NCBI GenBank assembly: GCA_910588015.1
Contig: CAJUOK010000013.1
Location: 1 to 25,758 of the forward strand
Source of the DNA: an uncultured Christensenellaceae bacterium
GTDB taxonomy: Bacteria; Bacillota; Clostridia; Christensenellales; UBA3700
DNA length: 25,758 nucleotides
Direction of reading: 5' to 3'
Shown: piece by piece, positions 7,558 to 15,023 of the stretch
Numbering within the stretch: the first letter of the stretch is position 1
How the letters are laid out: each line of letters starts with the position of its first letter
Made by a program: the position numbers and the translations under genes
The notes under the pieces: generated by a model
The model's database searches: none
What the model saw: only the letters and a program-made list of their open reading frames with translations
What the model was told of the DNA's origin: nothing

Positions 7558-7727
7558 TGGCTCCAAACGACACAAAAGACAACAAAACGGTTATATGGTC
7601 GGCAAAATTGACCAAAGAAGAATACGAAATATTAGAAAAAGCTATAGAGAAGAGTCAACTGAACAAAACTGATTTTATAAAATACGCAAACACTATATTA
7701 ATGGCAAAAAAACATAAACACGATTAA
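7557..7727 (+). CDS. Small ribbon-helix-helix-like protein
   Basis: 56 aa, too short for most gene callers but well supported. The ATG overlaps the stop of the previous gene (TAATG), and a perfect AAGGAG lies 6 nt before it. The text KTVIWSAKLTKEEYEILEKA then SQLNKTDFIKYANTILM is the classical ribbon-helix-helix order: a strand of alternating residues, an amphipathic helix, a turn, and a K/S-x-x-F-I helix as in CopG or MobC proteins. It aligns without gaps to the upstream protein (WSA, L, D/E, L/I, K, Y/F). Coupled translation suggests the two act together, perhaps as a heterodimer. The target is unknown. Confidence 0.7.
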   Translation: MAPNDTKDNKTVIWSAKLTKEEYEILEKAIEKSQLNKTDFIKYANTILMAKKHKHD

Positions 7728-7767
7728 AATAAACAGCGCAAAGATATTTATGCGTCGCCTTAAAATA

Positions 7768-7796
7768 TTGACATCAGCTATATTTTGTGCTAACAT
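7768..7796 (+). promoter_or_regulatory. Promoter-like site upstream of a structured region
   Basis: TTGACA at 7768-7773, exactly 17 nt, then TAACAT at 7791-7796 (4 of 6 to consensus). No protein gene follows on this strand before the tRNA terminator. Confidence 0.35.
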
Positions 7797-7802
7797 AATT
7801 TA

Positions 7803-7942
7803 GGCAATGAAATTTGAGTCGGAAATTTAATTTCATCTGATTTCAATTGTTTTGACAAAGCTTGTCGGGGCGGGTTGATGCGACGGAATTTGCCGTTTTA
7901 TTCCCTTGGAGAATAAAAAAATGACTGTTTCCAGTCATTTTT
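7803..7942 (+). ncRNA. Candidate small structured RNA
   Basis: Downstream of the promoter-like site lie several hairpins in a row: ATGAAATT (7807-7814) with AATTTCAT (7829-7836), GACAA/TTGTC around 7854-7866, ACGG/CCGT, TTATTC/GAATAA, and finally the bidirectional terminator at 7915-7942 that also serves tRNA-Trp. No open frame fits. I match it to no known RNA family. It could equally be leftover intergenic DNA. Confidence 0.25.
7915..7942 (-). terminator. Terminator of tRNA-Trp, possibly bidirectional
   Basis: ATGACTG (7921-7927) and CAGTCAT (7932-7938) form a stem with a 4-nt loop, flanked by an A tract on the left (T tract on the minus strand) and a T tract on the right. Confidence 0.8.
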
Positions 7943-8016
7943 GGCAGGGGAGACGCGATTCGAACACGCAACCAATGGTTTTGGAGACCACTACTCTACC
8001 GTTGAGCCACTCCCCT
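7942..8016 (-). tRNA. tRNA-Trp (anticodon CCA)
   Basis: Read on the minus strand, all four arms fold. The 7-bp acceptor is AGGGGAG/CTCCCCT. The D-arm is GCTC/GAGT. The anticodon stem is GTGGT/ACCAT, with loop CTCCAAA and anticodon CCA for UGG codons. The T-arm is GCGTG TTCGAAT CGCGT. The discriminator is G73, the normal tryptophan identity base, and the CCA end is encoded (7942-7944). Nothing is degenerate. It stands alone, with its own promoter and terminator. Confidence 0.97.
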
Positions 8017-8035
8017 AAAAGTAAACTTCTTATGT

Positions 8036-8064
8036 ATTATAGTAAATCTTTTAAGAAGTGTCAA
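8036..8064 (-). promoter_or_regulatory. Consensus sigma-A promoter of tRNA-Trp
   Basis: On the minus strand: perfect TTGACA (8059-8064), 17-nt spacer, perfect TATAAT (8036-8041), 19 nt before the tRNA 5' end. Confidence 0.9.
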
Positions 8065-8092
8065 GAAAATAAATGCAATTTGGAGCTAAATT

Positions 8093-8881
8093 ATGAATTA
8101 TAAGTACAAGGTTGGATTTGTCGGATGCGGTAATATGGCAAAAGCAATTATCAACGGTATATTAGACAGCGGTATTTTAAAAGCCGATGCAATGCTTGTC
8201 TCCACGCCGAGCATAAGCGAGTCTTATCGCGAAATAGCTTTTACAAATAACAATTCAGACGTATTGTCGTCTTGCGAATACGTCGTATTGGCTGTCAAAC
8301 CTCAAATTTTTAAAGCCATAGCCGGCGATTTTAAAGCCAACAAATGCAAATGCGCAATATCCATAATGGCAGGCATAAGCTCGGACGCGATTTACGAAAT
8401 TTGCAATCGTTGCGAAGTAATCAGAATAATGCCCAACACTCCGTGTTCGATAGGAGAGGGAGTGAGCGCAATAACTTCTAAAAACGCTTGTCAAGAAAGC
8501 AAAAGCTTTGTCGAAAGCATATTTAAGACAATATCCAAGACAGTTTACGTCGACGAAAAGTATTTTGACGCCGTGACGTCAGTCAGCGGCAGCGGTCCTG
8601 CCTACGTATACTATTTTATAAAGGCAATGATAGACGGCGGACTCAAAGGCGGCTTAAGTTATGAGCAAAGCAAAGAGCTAACGTTGTCAACTGTGATAGG
8701 CGCGGCAAAAATGGTAGCGGCGTCCGACGAGGATATACAGTCGCTCATACAAAAAGTATGTTCGAAGGGCGGCACGACGATTCAAGCCATAGATTCCTTT
8801 AGCGCCGACGGCGTAGACAAGAGCATAATACAAGGCATAGATAAATGTCGCAAGAGAAGCGAGGAATTGAGCAAGCAATGA
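8093..8881 (+). CDS. proC: Pyrroline-5-carboxylate reductase
   Basis: Last step of proline synthesis: NAD(P)H-dependent reduction of pyrroline-5-carboxylate. The 262-aa length is normal. The N-terminal Rossmann motif VGFVGCGNMAKAI is at residues 7-19. The LAVKPQIF strand, the IRIMPNTP block, and the C-terminal helical domain with VSGSGPAYVYYF and CSKGGTTIQAI complete the family pattern. The ribosome site TTGGAG lies upstream of the ATG at 8093. The stop overlaps the rnhA start by 4 nt (ATGA). No proA or proB is visible in the window. Confidence 0.96.
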   Translation: MNYKYKVGFVGCGNMAKAIINGILDSGILKADAMLVSTPSISESYREIAFTNNNSDVLSSCEYVVLAVKPQIFKAIAGDFKANKCKCAISIMAGISSDAIYEICNRCEVIRIMPNTPCSIGEGVSAITSKNACQESKSFVESIFKTISKTVYVDEKYFDAVTSVSGSGPAYVYYFIKAMIDGGLKGGLSYEQSKELTLSTVIGAAKMVAASDEDIQSLIQKVCSKGGTTIQAIDSFSADGVDKSIIQGIDKCRKRSEELSKQ

Positions 8882-9333
8882 AAAACGTTATATTATATAC
8901 GGACGGCGCTTGTTCAGGCAATCCCGGTATCGGCGGTTGGGGAGCCATACTCATATACAACGGACACGAAAAAGAATTGAGCGGCTACAACAAGGACACG
9001 ACCAACAACCGAATGGAGATGTTTGCGATAATACAAGGACTCAACGCGCTGAAAGAGCCGTGCGCAGTCAAGGTATACAGCGATTCAGCCTATGTATGCA
9101 ACGCGTTCACCGAAGGTTGGGTAAAGCAATGGGAGAGCAACAATTGGAAAACCGCGGGCAAATCCGCAGTCAAGAACGACGATTTATGGAAACAGCTTTT
9201 GTTGCTTATGTCAAAACATAAAGTAGAGTATATCAAAGTAAAAGGTCATTCCGACAACGCCCACAACAACCGTTGCGACAAGTTGGCTACCGACGCCATA
9301 AAAAGAGTGAAGAAAAATATGGATACGATGTGA
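8878..9333 (+). CDS. rnhA: Ribonuclease HI
   Basis: Degrades RNA in RNA-DNA hybrids. The start chosen is ATG 8878, which overlaps the proC stop and gives 151 aa beginning MKNVILYTDGACSGNPGIGG; the in-frame ATG at 8845 lies deep inside proC and adds residues foreign to the family. The active-site carboxylates are all present: Asp9 (YTDG), Glu47 (NNRMEMFAI), Asp69 (VYSDSAYV) and Asp134 (NNRCDKLA), with His124 in VKGHSDN. The basic handle (WVKQWESNNWKTAGK) is typical of E. coli-type RNase HI. Pairing with proC is not a known functional link; it looks like simple co-transcription. Confidence 0.95.
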   Translation: MKNVILYTDGACSGNPGIGGWGAILIYNGHEKELSGYNKDTTNNRMEMFAIIQGLNALKEPCAVKVYSDSAYVCNAFTEGWVKQWESNNWKTAGKSAVKNDDLWKQLLLLMSKHKVEYIKVKGHSDNAHNNRCDKLATDAIKRVKKNMDTM

Positions 9334-9403
9334 CCGTACATATGATTATTTTTATATATAAGTAATTATTTTTAAACTAACTGCTTATAATAATTATAAG
9401 ATT

Positions 9404-10372
9404 ATGACGCTAAAATCGAGATGCATATCATTATTTATAGTATTCGCCCTTTTAATAGCATACAACGTTACGCTATTATTCGGCGTTTTGGCGCAATTTG
9501 ACGTAAATTTCTATATAAAGACGGCAAGTCTGCTTATCAATATTCCAATATTGACTTTCACGCTGATAGGCGCGGTTAGAAACTATCAGCAGTTCTTAAG
9601 ATGGACGATGATAATTTCCGCAATTTCGGCAATTCTCGCCATATCGTATTATATCGTACTCAAATACGATTTGATATCAAAATTCGACACTTCCGAAAAA
9701 ATTCAAGCATTTTTATCCAAATACGGGGCATATGCAGGCATAATATTCATAATCGTACAGTTTTTGCAAGTGACGATAGTGCCTCTGCCTGCGGCGCTGA
9801 CGACAATGGCGGGCGTTGCGTTGTTTGGCTTTTGGCCGACATTCTTATACAGCGTAATAGGAATGATGATAGGCTCAATGTTTGCATTTTATCTCGGCAG
9901 AAGATTCGGCGTCAAGCTGATAATATGGCTGTGCGGAAAAAACATTTACGAAAAATACGTCAATTTTGCCAAGGGAAAGGACAAAATCGTATTGACGTTG
10001 ATGTTCCTATTCCCGTTTTTCCCCGACGATATACTGTGCATAGCTGCAGGAATGACCGATATGAAGTATTGGCAGTTCTTTGTCGTAATGTCCATTACCA
10101 GACCGCTTAATATATTGATAATGGAAGGCGCGCTAAAGGGAATTGCGTCGATACCGTTGACAGGATACGGCATTCCCATATGGATAGCCTTGATTGCGAC
10201 CGTATTGATTGCCGTTGTAATAGCTTTTAAATACAGCGACAAAATAGAGAAAATTATGATGAAGTTTTTTGAAAAAATATCGTCAAAACTAAAAAAACAC
10301 GACAAACCTATAACTATCGAAAAGTATTCTCAATCTCCGTCGTGTTATGACAAAAATGACATATTTAAATAG
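9404..10372 (+). CDS. TVP38/TMEM64 (DedA-like, VTT domain) membrane protein
   Basis: 322-aa integral membrane protein. Hydrophobic segments lie near residues 8-30, 42-57, 67-86, 108-126, 132-163, 196-213, 222-240 and 255-275. The VTT-domain text is clear: VPLPAALTTMAGVALFG (126-142), the GSMFAFYLGRRFG motif (157-169) and FPFFPDDILCIAAGMTDM (203-220), which match the re-entrant loops seen in this superfamily. Relatives move lipids or affect envelope integrity, but the substrate here is unknown. No Shine-Dalgarno is visible; TATAAT at 9386-9391 lies 12 nt before the ATG, giving at most a very short leader. The basic C-terminal tail (KKHDKPITIEKYS) is cytoplasmic by the positive-inside rule. Confidence 0.85.
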   Translation: MTLKSRCISLFIVFALLIAYNVTLLFGVLAQFDVNFYIKTASLLINIPILTFTLIGAVRNYQQFLRWTMIISAISAILAISYYIVLKYDLISKFDTSEKIQAFLSKYGAYAGIIFIIVQFLQVTIVPLPAALTTMAGVALFGFWPTFLYSVIGMMIGSMFAFYLGRRFGVKLIIWLCGKNIYEKYVNFAKGKDKIVLTLMFLFPFFPDDILCIAAGMTDMKYWQFFVVMSITRPLNILIMEGALKGIASIPLTGYGIPIWIALIATVLIAVVIAFKYSDKIEKIMMKFFEKISSKLKKHDKPITIEKYSQSPSCYDKNDIFK

Positions 10373-10470
10373 GATTTTGTCCAACTTTAAAATTATAGAT
10401 AATGAAATTCTCAAAAATTGCAGTCACATTATTGATAAATTGTATGTCTAATATACAGGAGAGAAGAAAA

Positions 10471-11679
10471 ATGACGACACAATTTAAGAGAGTAATGAAG
10501 ATAGGCACGGCAGCGGCATTGGCGGCTTTAGTATTAGCGTTGATAATAATGCCGTGCGCGACGGCGCTAGCCGAACAGTTGGATATCAACAACGTTTTTG
10601 ACAGAGTATTTTTAGAGAATATAGAAGAACTTGCAAGAGGAGAATACAGCGGACAGTTGGAGATAGAAGCAGAAAAAGAAGCTTTGTACGATATACATTT
10701 GGACGAGTTGGGATACGTCTACAATTTTAAAGTCAACGGCGAAGAGGGGTATGCAATTGCCGTAGGAGAATCGGGCGAAGTATCGTTGACTGAAGTATTT
10801 TTCAAGACGGCAAATCCCTATAAGGACATACCGCAAGATGCTTTGGCGATTTATCACGCGATATCAGTATTTACTTATAATATAGACGGGCGCTTTTATT
10901 GGCTTACGGGAACAGAATTGAACGAAAAAGAGCTCGAAGATTTGGAGGTCTTTTCTTTTAAAGCGACGTATTCTAATTTTACAAACACTAATGAGAGCGT
11001 TTCTTACATATCCAAAAACGACGACGTTTACGTTATGACGGACGGAATTCCCACTTGCGTAGCGTTGGGAGATATGAAAGGCGGTTGCACAGCTGTAACC
11101 GGCGCAAATATAATACAGTTTATGGATAAAAGGAACGTAAACCTTATCCCGAATTATGAACCCGGAGAAATTTACGACGGTTTTTATATGTTTAAACGCC
11201 CGGGAACGGAAACAAGCAATCTTATACGTCAATTGCTCGTTGATATTGGCGTAGACTCTAACGGCGGAGCCACTGTGGCGCAGTTCAAAAGCGGTATGAC
11301 GAAATACTGCGAGAGAATGGGATATAAATTGCATTTCGATAAGTCAATTGCCAGCGGAGGTAAATTCAATTACGAATACGCAAAGGTTCAGCTTATGTCT
11401 CACAGACCCTTGGCGTTGTTTTTAAGTAAATATTCCTATGCGTCTATTTGGTCTTTTGAAAATAGAGACAGTATATCTACCACTTGGTCTGACGGCAACC
11501 ACGCTATGGCGGCATTCGGTTATAGGGAAATCAATTATACTTTGACAAGCGGAACAAGGATAGACCAATATCTTTACGTGGCAACTGGGGGTATTATTTC
11601 AGATTCTGGATATTATAATATTAATAAAAACACAACGATAGACGATTGTTACGGTTTGTTTGTAACTGATTTAAAATAA
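10471..11679 (+). CDS. Secreted papain-like cysteine peptidase candidate
   Basis: 402 aa from ATG 10471, chosen because AGGAGAG lies 7 nt upstream; the longer reading from 10402 has no ribosome site. Residues 1-35 are a signal peptide with a basic start (QFKRVMK), a hydrophobic core and an ALA|EQ cleavage site. Residues ~36-120 resemble a propeptide (YDIHLDELGYVYNFKVNG). The core has GDMKGGCTAVTGANIIQFMD with the likely nucleophile Cys206, and SDGNHAMAAFGY with the likely catalytic His344, the order of C39/C10-type peptidases; MKGGCTAVTGANII resembles the active-site helix of streptopain-like enzymes. The family is not certain, and a pseudo-enzyme is possible. The next gene starts 18 nt downstream. 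Confidence 0.7.
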   Translation: MTTQFKRVMKIGTAAALAALVLALIIMPCATALAEQLDINNVFDRVFLENIEELARGEYSGQLEIEAEKEALYDIHLDELGYVYNFKVNGEEGYAIAVGESGEVSLTEVFFKTANPYKDIPQDALAIYHAISVFTYNIDGRFYWLTGTELNEKELEDLEVFSFKATYSNFTNTNESVSYISKNDDVYVMTDGIPTCVALGDMKGGCTAVTGANIIQFMDKRNVNLIPNYEPGEIYDGFYMFKRPGTETSNLIRQLLVDIGVDSNGGATVAQFKSGMTKYCERMGYKLHFDKSIASGGKFNYEYAKVQLMSHRPLALFLSKYSYASIWSFENRDSISTTWSDGNHAMAAFGYREINYTLTSGTRIDQYLYVATGGIISDSGYYNINKNTTIDDCYGLFVTDLK

Positions 11680-11697
11680 TATATTCGAGGTGATTCT

Positions 11698-12372
11698 ATG
11701 AAGAAAAAAAAGAAAAATATTCTTGAAGAAGCGGCAGACAAATTCCTCGAACAGTATGACAACAGGGAATTTTTAGAAAAATTACGCGCAGAGCGCGGTC
11801 CTTCTATAATTGCCGCTCAAAAAGTAAAAAAGTCTTATAGTAAGAAGCTTCGCTCTTGCATCGCAGTGGCTACCGTGCTATTATGCGCAGTCGTAATCAC
11901 AAGCTGTTATTACTTTACTATTTCATCTAATAACGATAAAACTTATTATGACCCGGTAGAAGCTAACGGATATTTGCATTCTTCTATAGAAGAGATTAAT
12001 AGCCTTCTAACAGATTTTAATATCAATGATATTAAAGATACAGAAGTCAGTAAGCTGATGTTTACAAATTCAACCGCCGAAGATAAAGCATATAAAATTA
12101 TCTATAGCGATGAGCAAAAAATAATGCAAATAACGGTTGACGCTCATCTTCGCTGGGATTATAAAAAAATAAATATGTTGGATTATGATAAAACCGTTAA
12201 AATGCAAGGATGTAATATTTATTATTCGGAATCTAAATGTAGCGATTCAAATTATTTTATTGCAAATGCGTATATACAATTCAACGATATAAAAATCCAC
12301 TTTGAATATTTGGAAAAAACAAACAATGAAGTGGGCGACTTCTTAAATATGCTTGAGCTGTTTGTCGGTTAG
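11698..12372 (+). CDS. Single-pass membrane protein of unknown function
   Basis: 224 aa; family not recognised. The ribosome site GAGGTGATT ahead of the ATG at 11698 is excellent. The N-terminus (residues 1-52) is highly charged and cytoplasmic (MKKKKKNILEEAADKFLEQY), followed by one membrane helix at ~54-74 (CIAVATVLLCAVVITSC) and an extracytoplasmic domain of ~150 residues with alternating strands (AYKIIYSDEQKIMQITVDAHLRW, FNDIKIHFEYLEK). The layout recalls anti-sigma factors, but no sigma gene is adjacent. The ITSC at 67-70 resembles a lipobox, yet it comes too late for a signal peptide. It is almost surely co-transcribed with the peptidase and could be its membrane partner or inhibitor. 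Confidence 0.75.
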   Translation: MKKKKKNILEEAADKFLEQYDNREFLEKLRAERGPSIIAAQKVKKSYSKKLRSCIAVATVLLCAVVITSCYYFTISSNNDKTYYDPVEANGYLHSSIEEINSLLTDFNINDIKDTEVSKLMFTNSTAEDKAYKIIYSDEQKIMQITVDAHLRWDYKKINMLDYDKTVKMQGCNIYYSESKCSDSNYFIANAYIQFNDIKIHFEYLEKTNNEVGDFLNMLELFVG

Positions 12373-12403
12373 TCAGTAAGCATAAAAAGCTGTGAATAGC
12401 ATT

Positions 12404-12441
12404 AAAAAAGCAATAATCGTTTTACTTGATTATTGCTTTTA
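12404..12441 (+). terminator. Bidirectional terminator between convergent genes
   Basis: AAAAGCAATAATC (12406-12418) pairs perfectly over 13 bp with 12428-12440 around a 9-nt loop, with A and T tracts on the two sides. It lies between the membrane-protein gene and the convergent PadR-fusion gene. Confidence 0.85.
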
Positions 12442-12460
12442 TCATTTAAAAAAATCTAAC

Positions 12461-14449
12461 TTAATTGACGTGATAATTATAAGTGCGATACAAAAGCGTG
12501 TATACTATCGAATATAGAGGAACGTTGAACAGCAATACGCTTGGCAATATAATCGTTCTTTCCATCGACATATAATCGTTTATATTTGCTCCAAACTCCA
12601 CAAAGCCCATCAATGCAAAGACTATCGGGAGCGTTATCACCGGCAACAGCGAGATAAGTATCGACGTCTTTGGATTATAGTTCGCCAATGTTTTTCGCGT
12701 GGGGTCGATTATGTACATAACGCCGCGTATTGCAGGGTATAATGCTATCAAAAGTATCGACAATAGCCACGCGTTGGATATTTTGTTGTCGCCGCGATTG
12801 CAAATAAAGTGCGATACAAACAATTCAACCGCCAAAATCGCAAATATTATCAATGACGCGTGGAAGTGAATTTTGTTGGAAAAATAATACCTATTGACGT
12901 AGTATTCCATTGTGTTTCTTTTGTCATAAGGTTTTATCGTTATTCCTTTAGAATGATATTTATTGACCATTTCTTTCATAGTCAAATATTCTATGTCTGC
13001 GCTCAATTCTTGTTCGGGAAGGTCTTCTTCGTCTTCCACGTCAAACAGTTCGGTGAATGAATCAACGTAATTTACGTCGTTCTCTCTTGAGTAATTAGAA
13101 AAAATCGAAGCAAATGAAGCGGAGGAGTCTTGAGTATAATTTCTCAAAGGTCTGTTGGCAAAAGAATCGCTTGCAGCCGAATTATCGTCGTTTATATCCG
13201 CTTCTTCAGCTATTTCTTCCTGCTCGTCAGCGCTGTCAATTTCGTCGGTTGATTCTTCGACGTCAGCAAAATCAGCTTGATTTTCTTCGATATCCGCTTG
13301 CGCTTCTACAAGACTGTTGTCTTCACCACACTCTTGAGTTTGATTGTCGTCAACGGCGTTTTCTTCGGAAGCAACGGCGGAGGCTTCGATTGTATCCTCG
13401 GCATTTTCCGTCGTTATAGCCTCGTATTTTGCAGTTGAAATCTCTTGTGACTCTGTTATTTCCTTTGTTAGCTTTTCTATCTCGACAACGTCCAAAATTT
13501 CGTCGGACGGAGTGGTCTGCATAGATATCCATATTTGGTCGTCGACCTTCGCGCCGCTGTCTTCGTTGACTAAAATAAAATTGTGAGAGCTTTGAGCGAT
13601 TTCTTTGGTCGGCTCTTTAGCCAATTGATTCTCAACAGTTTCAACTTTTTGTTGCGCACTGTCGGCAATAGGCGAGTCGCTCAATTCTTCGTTGTCAACA
13701 GAAGATTGGCTATTTTCAACGTCGGCATTGTCATCGTCTACCAATATAAAACTCGGCTGATACTCGTCCGCATTGTCGGACAGAGTAGTCATTTGGTTAT
13801 TTTCGTCGCCGGTTGCCTGCAAATCAATCTCTTCGAGTTGCTGTTCCGCATTGTTGTCGTTATCGGAAGAATCTTCCGTAACAACCGTCGAAGTCTTTTG
13901 AATTTGTTCAACGTTTTCGGGCGAAACGTATACTATATCCGCGCCCTCTGGAATTTCGTCGCTCTTTAGATATACGTACTTAACCACGACTTCTTTATCT
14001 TGCTCTTGGTCCTGGTCTTTTGCTTCCTTTTCGCCTCTTGTTCTGCGAGTCAGCGGTCTGAATTCGGCAGGGTCGAAGGGCTTGTCTTCGTTTTGAGGGT
14101 CAAATTTGTTGTCGGATATAAGATTGGACATCAAGAAATTGCAAAATTCCCAATAAGACTTGTCATTGTTCAAATGTTCGCGTCCCATTTCCGTCAAGCC
14201 GTAATAAACTCTTTTTGCGCCGTTGGAAATATCTCCGTCATATGAATGAACGTAACCGTTCTTTTCCAATCTCTTCAAACTGCTGTAAAGGGTAGCTTGC
14301 TTGAGAGAATACATACCTTGACTGCGTTCTTGAATAGCGCTCAAAATCTCAAGTCCGTATTTATCGCTGTCGGATAGAGCAGATAAGACAATCATATCGG
14401 CTTGTCCGCGGACAAAGTCAACGTTTGCATTGAAATTATCTTTTTCCAT
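12461..14449 (-). CDS. PadR-type DNA-binding domain fused to acidic linker and 4-helix membrane domain
   Basis: 662 aa from the ATG at 14449; GGAGGT lies 12 nt upstream, while the longer reading from 14518 runs over the promoter. Residues ~12-98 are a PadR winged helix: VLSALSDSDKYGLEILSAIQ, then LKQATLYSSLKRLEKNGYV, then KRVYYGLTEMGREHL. Residues ~115-485 are a strikingly acidic, low-complexity linker rich in D, E, N, S and Q, with two similar islands (PSFILVDDDNA at 232, HNFILVNEDSG at 289). Residues 528-655 contain four hydrophobic helices (528-550, 560-581, 596-617, 632-655). Normal PadR proteins are about 110-180 aa and soluble. This looks like a membrane-tethered regulator; its signal and target are unknown. 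Confidence 0.85.
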   Translation of the reverse strand: MEKDNFNANVDFVRGQADMIVLSALSDSDKYGLEILSAIQERSQGMYSLKQATLYSSLKRLEKNGYVHSYDGDISNGAKRVYYGLTEMGREHLNNDKSYWEFCNFLMSNLISDNKFDPQNEDKPFDPAEFRPLTRRTRGEKEAKDQDQEQDKEVVVKYVYLKSDEIPEGADIVYVSPENVEQIQKTSTVVTEDSSDNDNNAEQQLEEIDLQATGDENNQMTTLSDNADEYQPSFILVDDDNADVENSQSSVDNEELSDSPIADSAQQKVETVENQLAKEPTKEIAQSSHNFILVNEDSGAKVDDQIWISMQTTPSDEILDVVEIEKLTKEITESQEISTAKYEAITTENAEDTIEASAVASEENAVDDNQTQECGEDNSLVEAQADIEENQADFADVEESTDEIDSADEQEEIAEEADINDDNSAASDSFANRPLRNYTQDSSASFASIFSNYSRENDVNYVDSFTELFDVEDEEDLPEQELSADIEYLTMKEMVNKYHSKGITIKPYDKRNTMEYYVNRYYFSNKIHFHASLIIFAILAVELFVSHFICNRGDNKISNAWLLSILLIALYPAIRGVMYIIDPTRKTLANYNPKTSILISLLPVITLPIVFALMGFVEFGANINDYMSMERTIILPSVLLFNVPLYSIVYTLLYRTYNYHVN

Positions 14450-14486
14450 ACAGCTGCAAATACCTCCAAAATTTATCGACATATTT

Positions 14487-14515
14487 ATTTTACTATACAA
14501 AAATAAAAAAATCAA
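14487..14515 (-). promoter_or_regulatory. Putative promoter of the PadR-fusion gene
   Basis: On the minus strand: TTGATT (14510-14515), 17-nt T-rich spacer, TAAAAT (14487-14492), about 38 nt before the chosen start codon. Confidence 0.55.
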
Positions 14516-14668
14516 CAAATTGCTTTATTATTACTTCTAATATATAATAATTTTTTTAGCTTTCGACAAAAACTTTCAACATACCAATGCTGATTAACCG
14601 ATAATACGTCATATCATCACTCGAATTTTGCAATTTTAGCTAGAAATTTTGTAAGAGAGAAGAATATT

Positions 14669-14704
14669 AAACTATTCGCAAAACCATACCTTTGCGAATA
14701 GTTT
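14669..14704. repeat. Orphan perfect inverted repeat
   Basis: AAACTATTCGCAAA (14669-14682) and TTTGCGAATAGTTT (14691-14704), 14 of 14 bp, with an 8-nt loop, then GACTATTTTTAC. It has terminator form, but no gene ends here on either strand. Confidence 0.75.
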
Positions 14705-14966
14705 GACTATTTTTACTAAAAAATATACTAGTATTATTATTAATTAAATTGATTTATAAAATAATATAGCATTTTAAGCCGATTTTATGGTAATCATTGG
14801 TAACAATATAATTGTCATATTATAACGGTAATTTCGTCATTTTTTTATTGATTTATTTAGCCTCAAAACAATGCAATCTTAAGCGCGTATTAAGTTTAAC
14901 TAGTTTGATAATATCAACGCTCCGTCGACATAAAAATCTTTTGTCGCCGATAAATTGTCTTTGAAA

Positions 14967-14980
14967 TAAATATATGTTCG
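14967..14980. promoter_or_regulatory. LexA-box-like half-site upstream of the recombinase
   Basis: On the minus strand it reads CGAACATATATTTA. It shares the 9-mer CGAACATAT with the site in the lexA promoter, but its other half is degenerate. It lies 44 nt before the start codon. Confidence 0.25.
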
Positions 14981-15008
14981 TATTTATTTGTACTTTGTTT
15001 ATGTTATA

Positions 15009-15017
15009 TGTTATAAT
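15009..15017 (+). promoter_or_regulatory. Extended -10 promoter of the recombinase gene
   Basis: TGTTATAAT, an extended -10 (TGnTATAAT), ends 6 nt before the ATG at 15024. A weak TTGTAC lies 18 nt upstream of the -10. No Shine-Dalgarno is present. Confidence 0.45.
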
Positions 15018-15023
15018 TTATAT

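Larger units (their letters stand above)
14516..15008. other. Gene-free interval between the PadR-fusion gene and the recombinase
   Basis: About 490 nt, very AT-rich, with no convincing frame. It holds the isolated hairpin at 14669-14704 and a half-perfect LexA-like sequence at 14967-14980. I looked for a dif-type Xer site and saw none. Confidence 0.6.

Noticed and set aside
7906..8103. Open frame of 65 codons on the plus strand
   Set aside because: It is the antisense reading of tRNA-Trp and its terminator and promoter.
14516..15023. dif site for the Xer-like recombinase
   Set aside because: No match to the ~28-bp Firmicutes dif pattern could be found by eye.
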